The notes under the pieces were generated by a model. That model saw only the letters and a list, made by a program, of their open reading frames with translations, did not search any database and was not told where the DNA came from. From Clostridium thermobutyricum DSM 4928 (lineage in GTDB: Bacteria; Bacillota; Clostridia; Clostridiales; Clostridiaceae), in assembly GCF_002050515.1 (NCBI RefSeq), contig NZ_LTAY01000032.1, positions 1 to 38,116 on the forward strand: 38,116 bases of DNA, written 5' to 3'. Below are positions 23,922 through 32,789 of this stretch, one piece after another (position 1 is the stretch's first letter; each line of letters starts with the position of its first letter). The position numbers and the translations under genes are program-made.

Positions 23922-23954
23922 AAAGATAGATATAAAATAGTTATATCTATCTTT
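23922..23954 (-). terminator. Terminator after the lipoprotein gene
   Basis: The perfect 14-bp arms AAAGATAGATATAA and TTATATCTATCTTT follow the stop at 23980. On the minus strand the stem ends in a U-rich run. Confidence 0.85.
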
Positions 23955-23979
23955 CTAATTTTATATTTATATAAATTTA

Positions 23980-25095
23980 TTATTTTGAGCTTGAAAGTGA
24001 ATCTTTAACTACATTTGCTTCGCTCATAAGTTGTTTAAATAAAGGTGCTGCTTGCTTATTACTATCTAATGAATTCATAGGTGCCTGTCCGTATACAAAA
24101 TATTGTCCATTTATTACTTTAGTTATTTCATTGTCTAAAAGTCCATCCATTTCTCCATTTCTTTCAATAGATAACATAAATACTGGCTCTTTTACATCTT
24201 CTGAAGTGAAGTTAATTATTATTCCATCACCATATTCTTTTATTAATATATGATTTACCCAATCTGCTGGAATAGTAAATTTTATTCCTAAAGCATTATC
24301 AGTATAAACAACATTTTTTGAAGTTGAAACTATATCACTATTTTTCTTATTTAATTTTACATCATTAGCATTTTTTGATTTTTCTTCTTTTTGCTCTAAT
24401 GCTTTTCTTTGCTTTTGAAGTTTTTCTTTATCTGCAGCTACTTTATTTGCTTGCTTTTGATTTTCTTGTTGAATTTGATTTGTTATCTTATTCATATCAT
24501 TAGATATTTCTTCTTTTTGAGCTTCTGTTGCCTCTTGTAAGTTTATACTATTTAAGATTGTTTTTGCAGAATTAATATCTCCTGATTTTATAAGATTTTC
24601 ACCTTCAGTAATCTTTTGTGATATTTCTTTTGTGATATTTGATTTTTCATTTGAATTATTTGTTTTGTTAGTTGTATTACTTGTTTTTTCTTTAGTATTA
24701 CTTACTTTATTTTTTTCTGATTTTTCTTTTTCACTTATCTCATTTTTAAGATTATTTATATCATCTTTTATTGCATAATTTATATAACTGCTTGGTATGT
24801 TATTTATATAATTTTCTGCTTCAGTTAAATTATTATTATCATAACTTTGTTTTGCATTTTCATAACCTTGTATTATATTTATTAAATCTACTACTTCTTG
24901 ATTATTTTTATCTTTATTTTCTACTTCTTTAAAATCTTTTAAAGCTTCTGTATAATTTTTTTGGCTTAATGCTGTTTTACCTGCTTGTAATTCTTTATCT
25001 ATAGGATTTGAATTTCCACATCCTACAAATATTCCCCCTGCTATAACTGCAGCTGCAACTATTACAACTGCTATTTTCTTACTTCTTTTAATCAT
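23980..25095 (-). CDS. Lipoprotein with TPR-like and coiled-coil regions
   Basis: This 371-aa exported protein has a basic, hydrophobic signal peptide and a lipobox around GIFVGC (Cys26), so it is probably lipid-anchored outside the membrane. Residues about 32-115 are TPR-like helices (AGKTALSQKNYTEALKDFKEV; YDNNNLTEAENYI). A Thr/Asn/Ser/Lys-rich linker (about 125-155), a third TPR-like helix pair and a coiled coil rich in K/E/Q (about 205-245) follow. The C-terminal 110 residues form a globular domain starting NALGIKFTIPADW, as in PsbP/DUF-type stress lipoproteins. I do not know its function. AAGGAG lies 7 nt before the ATG. Confidence 0.85.
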   Translation of the reverse strand: MIKRSKKIAVVIVAAAVIAGGIFVGCGNSNPIDKELQAGKTALSQKNYTEALKDFKEVENKDKNNQEVVDLINIIQGYENAKQSYDNNNLTEAENYINNIPSSYINYAIKDDINNLKNEISEKEKSEKNKVSNTKEKTSNTTNKTNNSNEKSNITKEISQKITEGENLIKSGDINSAKTILNSINLQEATEAQKEEISNDMNKITNQIQQENQKQANKVAADKEKLQKQRKALEQKEEKSKNANDVKLNKKNSDIVSTSKNVVYTDNALGIKFTIPADWVNHILIKEYGDGIIINFTSEDVKEPVFMLSIERNGEMDGLLDNEITKVINGQYFVYGQAPMNSLDSNKQAAPLFKQLMSEANVVKDSLSSSK

Positions 25096-25205
25096 TTTGT
25101 TTACTCCTTAAAGAATTTCCTCTATTGTTTACTAAATTACCATAAATTATAATTTTCTATTCTATAAATATCAATATAAACAAACTTATTTAACATAATA
25201 TTAAT

Positions 25206-25442
25206 TTAGTATACTTTGTTAGCTTCTATAATACAGCTTCCATTTTCATTTATCTGTTCTTTAATTTTTACAAAATTATTTTCTTCAAATATTTGATTAA
25301 TCATATCTAGATTTATCAAATTTTTATTTTCTATATTCATAGTAAAATTATCATTAACATCTATTACCCCAAGGTAATCATGAATATTTCCATATTCATC
25401 TTTAGTAAGTTCTTTTTTTACATTCATTATATAATTTGACAT
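25206..25442 (-). CDS. Small protein, unknown function
   Basis: This 78-aa soluble protein (NYIMNVKKELTKDEYGNIHDYLGVIDVNDNF...) has no signal peptide or membrane span and no motif I recognise. The start at 25442 has AAGGAGG 7 nt upstream; six in-frame codons further up are inside the hairpin. Its ribosome site lies in the right arm of a terminator-like stem formed after the EF-G-like gene, so read-through and translation from that transcript should be limited. A role linked to the GTPase is possible from position only. Confidence 0.65.
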   Translation of the reverse strand: MSNYIMNVKKELTKDEYGNIHDYLGVIDVNDNFTMNIENKNLINLDMINQIFEENNFVKIKEQINENGSCIIEANKVY

Positions 25443-25480
25443 AAAAAAACCTCCTTGCATTTTTATTATGCCAGAAGGTT
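25443..25480 (-). terminator. Terminator overlapping the ribosome site of the 78-aa gene
   Basis: On the minus strand AACCTTCTGGCAT and ATGCAAGGAGGTT form a 13-bp stem with two mismatches and a 7-nt loop, followed by seven U residues and at once the ATG at 25442. The right arm contains AAGGAGG. It is both the terminator of the EF-G-like gene and a cover over the next ribosome site. Confidence 0.7.
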
Positions 25481-25487
25481 TTCTTTT

Positions 25488-27557
25488 TTATTCTTCTTTA
25501 CTTTCTATTAATTTAAGTGTTTCTATTTTAGATAACTCCTCATGTCTTGAATATTCTACTTCGAAATATCCTCTTCCTCCTGTCATTGCTTGAAGGTCTG
25601 TTGCATAGGTATATAATTCACTTTCTGGAACTTCAGCTATTACAGTCTTCACCTCTCCTTCTCCTTCCATTCCTAAAACTCTTCCCCTCCTTTTATTTAT
25701 ATCAGAAATTATATCACCCATACTTTCATCTCTTATATAAATATTTACTTTCATAATGGGTTCTAAAATTATAGGTTTTGCAAGCTCTATTCCTTTTTTA
25801 TATGCTATAGAAGTTGCTATCTTAAATGCCATTTCTGATGAATCTACAGAATGGCTTGACCCATCATAAAGAGTTGCTTTGAGCTGCACTAATGGATATT
25901 CTAAAAGAACTCCTTTTTTCATACAATCTTCTAAAGCTTTTTCAACTACTGGTATAAAATTTCTTGGAACTGCTCCCCCAACTACATTATCTACAAATTC
26001 TAATCCTTCTTCTCCATCTAATCTTCTTTCAAATTTTATTTTTACATCACCATATTGTCCATGTCCTCCAGATTGCTTTTTATGCTTACCTTGAACATCA
26101 GAATGACTTGTTATAGTTTCTTTATAATTAAATTTAGGCTTTTTAAATAAAACTTCTGCTCCAAATTTTTCTTTTAATTTGCTTTCTACCACATCTAAAT
26201 GAAGTTCTGATACTCCACTTATAACTAATTCTCCTGTAGATTCTCTTCTTTCTAATTTTAAAGACTTATCTTCTTCTATTATTTTGCTTAATCCAATATT
26301 TATTTTATCTTCGCTACCTTTATCTTTTGGATAAACAGCCTTATGCATCATAGGATTTCTAAAATTTAATTTATCATAAATAACATTATAATCTAATGTA
26401 GTTATTGTATCTCCAGTTTCTAATGAATCAACTTTTGCTATAACTCCAATATCCCCTGCAATAATCTTAGTTGCTTTTTCTGTATTTTTTCCATTAATAA
26501 AATATAGATTTGATATCTTTTCTTCTTTTTCCTTTAATCTATTTATAACTAAATCATTACTAGAAATTTCTCCTGTAATTACTCTAAAAAATGATAGTTT
26601 TCCTGCAAATGGGTCAATAGAAGTTTTAAATATAAATGCAGAAAACTTTTCTTCTTCATCTAAGCATATATGGTCAGTTTCATTATCCTCTCTAATACAC
26701 TTTTGAGCTAATGAAAATTCTGGATCTGGAAAGAATCTAACTATATTATCTAAAAGACTATCCATTCCTATTCCATTAGTTGCACTTCCACACATTACTG
26801 GCGCTATTTCTCCTCTTGCACAACCATCTAAAAGTCCTTTATATAATTCTTCAGGAGTTAAAAAACCTTCATTAAAATATTTATCTAATAATTCTTCTCT
26901 TGTTTCAGCAACAGCTTCAGTAATCATTTGCTTACATTCTGCTACTTTTTCTAACAGCTCTTTTGGAATTTCAGTCTCCTCAATCCTTTTAGTTTTATAG
27001 TTATAAATTTTAGCTTTTTCTGATATGACATCAATTATTCCTCTAAAATTTTCTCCTACTCCAATTGGATATTGAACAGGCACTACACTTATCCCAAAAA
27101 TTTCTTTCAATTCATTTAATGTCTTATCAAAATTTGCATTTTCTCTATCTAACTTATTTATAAAAAATGTTCTTGATAATTTAATCTTATTGCAATAATC
27201 CCAAGCTTTTTCTGTTCCTACTTGAATACCAGATACACCACAAACTACTATATTGGCTACATCAACAGCTCTCATTCCTTGAATACTTTCACCATAAAAA
27301 TCAAAGTATCCTGGAATATCCAAAAGATTAATTTTTACATTATTTTTTTCTATTGGAATAACTGAAAGAGATATAGAAAATCCTCTTTTCTTTTCTTCTG
27401 AGTCAAAATCACTTAAAGTATTTTTATCTTCAACACGTCCCATTCTATCAATTAAACCTGTTGTATAAGCTATTCCTTCAACTAAAGATGTTTTTCCCGT
27501 TGCTCCATGTCCTATAAAACCAATATTTCTAAGATTTTTAATACTATAATCCTTCAT
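25488..27557 (-). CDS. EF-G-like translational GTPase
   Basis: This 689-aa protein has the five-domain layout of EF-G: G1 GHGATGKTS (about residues 17-25), G3 DIPGY, G4 NKLD, and C-terminal domains IV-V with KQSGGHGQYGDV, GGAVPRNFIP and GGRGYFEVEY. The switch I region reads EEKKRGFSISLSV, not the EQERGITI of true FusA, and the P-loop and G3 also differ. It therefore belongs to the EF-G-like paralog group (FusA2-like) and is not the housekeeping translocase. Such paralogs act in ribosome recycling, stress or protection; the role here is unknown. GGGAG lies very close to the ATG. A hairpin (AGATTGCTT/AAGCAATCT, 27566-27600) precedes it. Confidence 0.9.
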   Translation of the reverse strand: MKDYSIKNLRNIGFIGHGATGKTSLVEGIAYTTGLIDRMGRVEDKNTLSDFDSEEKKRGFSISLSVIPIEKNNVKINLLDIPGYFDFYGESIQGMRAVDVANIVVCGVSGIQVGTEKAWDYCNKIKLSRTFFINKLDRENANFDKTLNELKEIFGISVVPVQYPIGVGENFRGIIDVISEKAKIYNYKTKRIEETEIPKELLEKVAECKQMITEAVAETREELLDKYFNEGFLTPEELYKGLLDGCARGEIAPVMCGSATNGIGMDSLLDNIVRFFPDPEFSLAQKCIREDNETDHICLDEEEKFSAFIFKTSIDPFAGKLSFFRVITGEISSNDLVINRLKEKEEKISNLYFINGKNTEKATKIIAGDIGVIAKVDSLETGDTITTLDYNVIYDKLNFRNPMMHKAVYPKDKGSEDKINIGLSKIIEEDKSLKLERRESTGELVISGVSELHLDVVESKLKEKFGAEVLFKKPKFNYKETITSHSDVQGKHKKQSGGHGQYGDVKIKFERRLDGEEGLEFVDNVVGGAVPRNFIPVVEKALEDCMKKGVLLEYPLVQLKATLYDGSSHSVDSSEMAFKIATSIAYKKGIELAKPIILEPIMKVNIYIRDESMGDIISDINKRRGRVLGMEGEGEVKTVIAEVPESELYTYATDLQAMTGGRGYFEVEYSRHEELSKIETLKLIESKEE

Positions 27558-27565
27558 ATCTCCCA

Positions 27566-27600
27566 GATTGCTTATTTCATATTTTATGAAAGCAATCTTT
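27566..27600 (-). promoter_or_regulatory. Hairpin just upstream of the EF-G-like ribosome site
   Basis: The arms AGATTGCTT and AAGCAATCT, with an inner TTTCAT/ATGAAA stem and a 2-nt bulge, end two bases before GGGAG. No U run follows on the minus strand, so it is not a terminator. It may stabilise or control the leader. Confidence 0.45.
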
Positions 27601-27745
27601 TCACCAGCCTTTCAAAACTCTTTTCTTTATATTTATGAAAAGGTTTAATACAGTATGAGATATTTAGCTGTTAAATAATTAAATAATTTAAAAATAATAA
27701 AAATTAGTATTTTAAAATTATTTTATGTATACTCTTTTAATAAAA

Positions 27746-27777
27746 AAGAAAGGATAATAAAATTATTATCCTTTCTT
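27746..27777 (-). terminator. Terminator after the L,D-transpeptidase gene
   Basis: The perfect 15-bp arms AAGAAAGGATAATAA and TTATTATCCTTTCTT with a 2-nt centre lie after the stop at 27786. On the minus strand U6 follows. Confidence 0.9.
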
Positions 27778-27785
27778 AATCTTTA

Positions 27786-29180
27786 CTAATTATAACAAAC
27801 TACTATAGTTCCAGGAGTTATATTATCAAATACTGTTTGTGCAACTTGTGGTGGTAAATTTACACATCCATGAGATCCATTTGTTTTATATATATCTTTA
27901 CCAAATTTATCCCTCCACCATGCATCATGAAGTCCTATTCCACCATTAAAAGGCATCCAAAACTTAACTGGAGTGTCATAGTCTTTACCTTTTAAATGTG
28001 TGTTAGCTTCTTTATATTTTATATAATATACTCCTTGTGGAGTAGCATCATTTTTACTTACATTTCCTGTAACAACATCACTTTGAACTATAAGTTTTCC
28101 ATCTTTATAGTACCACATATGTTGTGTTGAAAGATTTACTTCTACATAAGTATTTCCTAATCCAACAGTTCCATAAGGCAATCCTTTTTGAGAATAAATA
28201 GGTTTTCTCTCAATTTGTTTTCCTTCTTTTATTTCTGATATTAAAGTTTGAACTTCCTCTGGAACATTTATTTTCCATCCAAAATCTCCACCTGAAACTG
28301 TTGCAGTATTTCCTAATGAAGTTTTAAATGTTCTAGTTTTTCCAACTGTATTATATTTAGCTGCTAATGAATTAACAAAATCTGTTACTAATTGATTACT
28401 TACTACAACATTCATATCTTTATTTACTGATAACCATTTATGAATAGTACTTCCATCAACTACAATTTTATTATCTCCTATATCATAAGTTATTTTAGAA
28501 GACACATATTTATTTAATTCATTTTGAGCTTCAATAACTTTTGGTGAATTAGATAAATATGTTGGATTTTCATAACAATTTAAATTTTCTAAATTTATTT
28601 GTTTTTCTCCATTTTCAATAGCATTTAAAATTGCGTCTGTTACCTTGTCCTTATTTAGCTTATTTCCGTAAACTTCTTTTACTATTTCATATTTTCCGTC
28701 TACATATTTAAAACTAGCATTTTTAGGTGATATAACTTTATACTTATCTCCATATAAAGTAGTATTTAAAGTTTTATTTAATAATTCCTTATCATAAGAT
28801 TTTGAAACAGAAATTTTAGTATCATTACTATTAAAAATTTCAATTCCCCATTTAAATGGATTTTGTCTGTTTTTAAGTTTCATAACTTCATTTTGATTAT
28901 AGTTCAATCCAATATCATTATTTGTTAATTCTACGTTTAACCCATCTCGTCCTTCTACTTTTAATTTATATCCATCAAATTTAGATTCTATTTTCGCATT
29001 TGCTTGTACAACTGTATCTCCAGAAATATTTACAGAATCAATAGATGAACCAAAATAGAAATGATCAACGAAATACATAGATAGCCCTAAATACACAACA
29101 ATTAAAATAACTATTATTGTAATAATTCCAATTATAATCTTTCTACTATTTGTAGATTTTAATTTACTATGTTTCCCCAA
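27786..29180 (-). CDS. L,D-transpeptidase (YkuD) with PG-binding-4 domain
   Basis: This 464-aa envelope enzyme makes 3-3 cross-links in peptidoglycan. A basic N-terminus and a transmembrane anchor (about residues 15-36) place the rest outside. Residues about 45-320 match the PG_binding_4/VanW-type spacer of clostridial L,D-transpeptidases (GLNYNQNEV, GDFGWKINV). The C-terminal YkuD domain begins YVEVNLSTQHMWYYKDG and has the catalytic block HDAWW...SHGCVN with His437 and Cys439. The start is a TTG with AAGGAGA 7 nt upstream. The gene stands alone; the 310 bp upstream hold its promoter but no clear element. Confidence 0.93.
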   Translation of the reverse strand: MGKHSKLKSTNSRKIIIGIITIIVILIVVYLGLSMYFVDHFYFGSSIDSVNISGDTVVQANAKIESKFDGYKLKVEGRDGLNVELTNNDIGLNYNQNEVMKLKNRQNPFKWGIEIFNSNDTKISVSKSYDKELLNKTLNTTLYGDKYKVISPKNASFKYVDGKYEIVKEVYGNKLNKDKVTDAILNAIENGEKQINLENLNCYENPTYLSNSPKVIEAQNELNKYVSSKITYDIGDNKIVVDGSTIHKWLSVNKDMNVVVSNQLVTDFVNSLAAKYNTVGKTRTFKTSLGNTATVSGGDFGWKINVPEEVQTLISEIKEGKQIERKPIYSQKGLPYGTVGLGNTYVEVNLSTQHMWYYKDGKLIVQSDVVTGNVSKNDATPQGVYYIKYKEANTHLKGKDYDTPVKFWMPFNGGIGLHDAWWRDKFGKDIYKTNGSHGCVNLPPQVAQTVFDNITPGTIVVCYN

Positions 29181-29490
29181 AATATTTTCTCCTTCGTTAT
29201 TAATACTAGCAATTTTTAAGATTTAATATCTTTTTAATTATTATACCATTATAATTAATCTATTTTATTACAACAATTTAATCATATTATATTATCTATA
29301 TTTGAATCTCTTTTTTAAAAATAAATATTTTATTTTAAAATTTATTTATCACTTAAAATTTTAGTGTTTTAACAAATTAATAATTTAAATGTATATTTTT
29401 ATTAATTTACTAAATCTTATCATTTTAATATTTTGAATAAAAGTTAATAGTTAAATAATGTTATTATATTCTTAATATAATAGATAAAAT
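29181..29490. other. Intergenic region, A/T-rich
   Basis: This lies upstream of the L,D-transpeptidase and downstream of the GT2 terminator. Long A/T runs are present. I see no structured RNA, gene or convincing promoter pair. Confidence 0.4.
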
Positions 29491-29525
29491 AAAAAATAGT
29501 ATCTAATTTTTAGATACTATTTTTT
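29491..29525 (-). terminator. Terminator overlapping the GT2 stop codon
   Basis: The perfect 15-bp arms AAAAAATAGTATCTA and TAGATACTATTTTTT flank a 5-nt loop. The TAG stop of the glycosyltransferase gene (29517-29519) lies inside the stem, so translating ribosomes would disturb it until release. Confidence 0.85.
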
Positions 29526-30461
29526 ATCTTCTTCAAAATTTATTTTATCTCTAATAATATAAAGAGGTCTTTTATTAACTTCATCAAACATTCTAATTAT
29601 ATATTTTCCTAATATAGAAATAACGCCCAAAATTATAGCTGTTACAAAACTAATATATGTACTTAATATAATTAAATTTGTTATACTATGTTTAATAATT
29701 CCTTCAACTATCATCCATATTATTTGAATTCCAAACACTACAAAGAATATGATTGATAGCCCACTTATTATATTTATTGGCTTATGTGAAAAAGATATTA
29801 TACCATCTTCTGCTAATTTAAGCATTTTCTTTAAAGGATATTTAGATTCACCCGCAAATCTTTCTGCTCTATCAAATTTTACATAAGTTTGGTTGAAACC
29901 AAGCCAAGAAACCATTCCTCTAACGAAACGATTTTTTTCTCCCATACTATTAAAAACATCCACAACTTTTCTGTCCATTAAACGATAATCCCCAGTATTT
30001 TTAGGAATATCCACATCTGACATAAAATCTAAGAACTTATAAAAATATTTTGCTGTTAATAATTTAAAGAAAGTTTCACCATCTCTTTTCTTTCTTTTTG
30101 CATATACAACATCATATCCATTTTCCCAATTTTCAACCATTTGTATTATAAGTTCTGGTGGATCTTGAAGATCAGCATCAATTACTACAACTGCATCTCC
30201 TTTTGCTTCTTTAATTCCAGCTGTTACTGCTATCTGATGTCCAAAGTTTCTTGCAAAATCTATTATTTTAATATTTTTATCTTCTTTTGCAAATTCTTTA
30301 AGCGCAGGTAATGTACCATCTGTTGAACCATCATTTACAAATATTATTTCATAATTATAATTTTCAAAGCTTGACATTACTTCTGTTAATCTTTTATAGC
30401 ATTCATTTACCACTTTTTCTTCAAAATACATAGGCACTACTACTGATATTAATTTCTTCAT
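29517..30461 (-). CDS. GtrB/DPM1-like family 2 glycosyltransferase
   Basis: This 314-aa enzyme transfers a sugar from a nucleotide donor to undecaprenyl phosphate on the inner face of the membrane. The GT-A fold shows VVPMYFEE, NDGSTDGT (43-50), the metal motif DADLQD (95-100), and RNFGHQIAVTAGI, typical of the GtrB/YkoT/dolichyl-P-mannose-synthase-like branch. Two transmembrane segments near the C-terminus (about 230-255 and 265-290) anchor it. It has its own promoter but lies directly after the operon that encodes GtrA and two GT39-type transferases, so it is the likely lipid-sugar donor for them. Confidence 0.92.
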   Translation of the reverse strand: MKKLISVVVPMYFEEKVVNECYKRLTEVMSSFENYNYEIIFVNDGSTDGTLPALKEFAKEDKNIKIIDFARNFGHQIAVTAGIKEAKGDAVVVIDADLQDPPELIIQMVENWENGYDVVYAKRKKRDGETFFKLLTAKYFYKFLDFMSDVDIPKNTGDYRLMDRKVVDVFNSMGEKNRFVRGMVSWLGFNQTYVKFDRAERFAGESKYPLKKMLKLAEDGIISFSHKPINIISGLSIIFFVVFGIQIIWMIVEGIIKHSITNLIILSTYISFVTAIILGVISILGKYIIRMFDEVNKRPLYIIRDKINFEEDKK

Positions 30462-30496
30462 TCGCTTATCACCCTAAAATTAAAATTTCATATATT

Positions 30497-30525
30497 ACTG
30501 TAACACTTTTACACATCTTTAACAA
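30497..30525 (-). promoter_or_regulatory. Promoter of the GT2 gene
   Basis: On the minus strand TTGTTA (30520-30525), a 17-bp spacer and TACAGT (30497-30502) with an upstream TGT form an extended -10 promoter. It lies between the LtaS-like terminator and the GT2 start. Confidence 0.65.
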
Positions 30526-30548
30526 GATGTAATAATCTATAATATAAA

Positions 30549-30587
30549 AACTGCTTCAAAACATAAAATGTTTATGAAGCAGTTATA
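30549..30587 (-). terminator. Terminator of the LtaS-like operon
   Basis: The arms AACTGCTTCA and TGAAGCAGTT, with an inner AAACAT/ATGTTT stem, follow the LtaS-like stop. On the minus strand five U residues follow. It separates the four-gene operon from the GT2 gene. Confidence 0.85.
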
Positions 30588-30589
30588 TT

Positions 30590-32413
30590 TTAATTATCTA
30601 TTTTGTTTTCATATTTATAGTAATTATTATTTATTATATACTCAGCTATTTGATAAGCTTCTTTTAAATGCTCCCTTTCTTTAGGGCTTGGATTACCTAC
30701 AATTTCATTACCTTTTATTACTGTAGCATTTATTTTGGTATTTAAAAGATTTCTTCCCATTATAGGAACTTCTGGTTTTACTCCTAAAAGATTTAATACT
30801 GTTGGCATTATATCCATATGACCACCAATAGTATTTATTTCTTGTCCTTTAATTCCCTCACTATATATTATAAGTGGAATTTTTTTCTCATATTCTTTCC
30901 ACCAATCTCCTGGAAGATTTATATCTTTTAACTCATCATCATAATACTTATGAACTCCACCATGATCTCCATATATCACTAAAATAGTGTCTTTCATCAT
31001 TCCTAAATTTTTAAGCTTATTTATTAAAAATCCAATCTGTTCATCTGCATAATGAGAGCTTTGGAAATATCCACCTAACTTTGTCTTATCTAAATCTTTC
31101 GGTAAATTCAAGCTTCTATAATCATCTTTTATATCAAATGGTCCATGATTAGATAAGTTAGCAATCATTGAAAAAAATGGATTTTTTACGTCTTTTAATT
31201 TATCAATATATTGATTGTAGAAAGTTTTATCTGATAAGCCAAATCCAACTATCTCATTAAATTCATAATCATTTGAATCCCAAATGTTTTTGAATCCTAA
31301 TGCATTTGAATGTGCTTCTGACCAATTATAATCTCCTCCAGGTTCTGCTCTAGTAGATATTGCAGTATATCCTTTCGAATTTAATATTCTTGCCATAGAA
31401 GGATATTGAGTATATGGATTAGTTAAGAAAGTAATACTATTTCCAAGTGTTAACATTCCTGTATTAACTAACATATCACAATCAATACTATTTCCTCCAT
31501 TATTTTGCTCATAAATATTATTAAAATATAAAGAATGTTTAACTAATTTATTTAGAACAGGAGTTATTTCTTGTCCATAAACTTTTTCTCCTATAACAAA
31601 GTCCTCTAAAGACTCCATCTGAACAAATATAACATTTTTTCCTTTAAACATCCCAAAATATTTATTCTCCGGCAAATTTTCTTCATTCTCTTTAAACCAT
31701 GCATTTATTTTATCTATTTGCTCTATATTAGGCTTTCTATTATAAGCTTCTATTGCTTTATAATTATCATAAACAAAATATGCAAGAGGCCACATATTTC
31801 TCATATCTTGAGCTGAACCCCAATCAGTTGCTATAAAATTAGTTGATCCATTATCTGATTTTCTTATATCGTATTCATAGTATGTCCCATAAATTGCAAT
31901 TATTGAAATTATAACCCCTAAAATAGTTGCCAGAATATTTCTTTTCTTATCAAAGAATACCTTAGTTTTAAAAAGTAATAATGCTATTATAGGTAAATCT
32001 AAGATATAAAATAAATCTGTAGCACTAGGATTAACAATTCCTCTTTTCATCGGATTAAATAAATCTGGGAAAAAAATAAATCTTATCCCTAAATATTTTC
32101 CCGAAGCTCTAAAATACCAAATATTTATTATTAGAAATATAGAGTATAGGATATCTATTATAAATAGATATCCTAACTGCTTCTTATTTTTAAATAAATA
32201 TGCTGGAAATACTAAAATAAGAATACATGCTAAATGTGCAGGTAACAAATTTATTTGTGGTGAGAATACTGCTGGAGTATATCCTGTTTTTGATGTTCCT
32301 ATAGTCACAAATATAATTGTTTTTAAAACCAAACATATAAAAATAAACCATATTATTGCATTTTCAAGATCTAAATTTCTTTTTTTCTTAGCCCATATCC
32401 CCTCTATGTTCAT
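30590..32413 (-). CDS. LtaS-like alkaline-phosphatase-fold polymer synthase
   Basis: This 607-aa membrane enzyme has about five N-terminal transmembrane segments (residues 18-175) and an extracellular sulfatase-type domain. It resembles lipoteichoic acid synthases, which polymerise glycerol phosphate from phosphatidylglycerol. Metal ligands are visible: Glu267 in QMESLE and Asp483-His484 in YGDHGG. The nucleophile position has serine (Ser309, GGNSIDCD) where classical LtaS has threonine (GKTSDAE), and the substrate-pocket histidine near FHAN is replaced (STRAEP, Arg355). It is LtaS-like but may use another polymer. It starts 1 nt after the gtrA stop and is translationally coupled. Confidence 0.88.
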   Translation of the reverse strand: MNIEGIWAKKKRNLDLENAIIWFIFICLVLKTIIFVTIGTSKTGYTPAVFSPQINLLPAHLACILILVFPAYLFKNKKQLGYLFIIDILYSIFLIINIWYFRASGKYLGIRFIFFPDLFNPMKRGIVNPSATDLFYILDLPIIALLLFKTKVFFDKKRNILATILGVIISIIAIYGTYYEYDIRKSDNGSTNFIATDWGSAQDMRNMWPLAYFVYDNYKAIEAYNRKPNIEQIDKINAWFKENEENLPENKYFGMFKGKNVIFVQMESLEDFVIGEKVYGQEITPVLNKLVKHSLYFNNIYEQNNGGNSIDCDMLVNTGMLTLGNSITFLTNPYTQYPSMARILNSKGYTAISTRAEPGGDYNWSEAHSNALGFKNIWDSNDYEFNEIVGFGLSDKTFYNQYIDKLKDVKNPFFSMIANLSNHGPFDIKDDYRSLNLPKDLDKTKLGGYFQSSHYADEQIGFLINKLKNLGMMKDTILVIYGDHGGVHKYYDDELKDINLPGDWWKEYEKKIPLIIYSEGIKGQEINTIGGHMDIMPTVLNLLGVKPEVPIMGRNLLNTKINATVIKGNEIVGNPSPKEREHLKEAYQIAEYIINNNYYKYENKIDN

Positions 32414-32414
32414 C

Positions 32415-32789
32415 TTAATCCCTCTTCTCTTTAAATGTCCAAAGCTTATTTCCGAAAAAGTTAACTACCATCATAATTATTGTTACTAAAATTTGAGCTA
32501 CTGTTTTATTTAAATCAAACTCTTTAACAAATACAAATAATAATAAGTTATTTAATCCTAGTACAATTAAATTTACTATTATGAATTTAGTTACTGTTTT
32601 TGGTGATTTACTTTTAGCTTTAAACACCCATCTGTTATTCCAAATATAACTATTTATCATACCAACTCCAAAACCAATTGAGTTAGCAACTATATAGTTA
32701 ACACCGAAATATAGTAATATGTTATAGACTACCCAGTTTATAACTGTATTAATTATTCCTACAAATCCAAATTTAATAAACTTTTCCAT
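32415..32789 (-). CDS. GtrA-family membrane protein, lipid-sugar flippase
   Basis: This 124-aa protein has four transmembrane helices with the family's FVGIINTVINW start, AN(S)IGFGVGMINSYIWNNRWVF and the ending FFGNKLWTF. GtrA proteins are thought to flip undecaprenyl-phosphate sugars to the outer face. It overlaps the upstream GT39 gene by 17 bp and touches the LtaS-like gene, a strong sign of joint function. GAGAGGA lies before the ATG. Confidence 0.92.
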   Translation of the reverse strand: MEKFIKFGFVGIINTVINWVVYNILLYFGVNYIVANSIGFGVGMINSYIWNNRWVFKAKSKSPKTVTKFIIVNLIVLGLNNLLLFVFVKEFDLNKTVAQILVTIIMMVVNFFGNKLWTFKEKRD

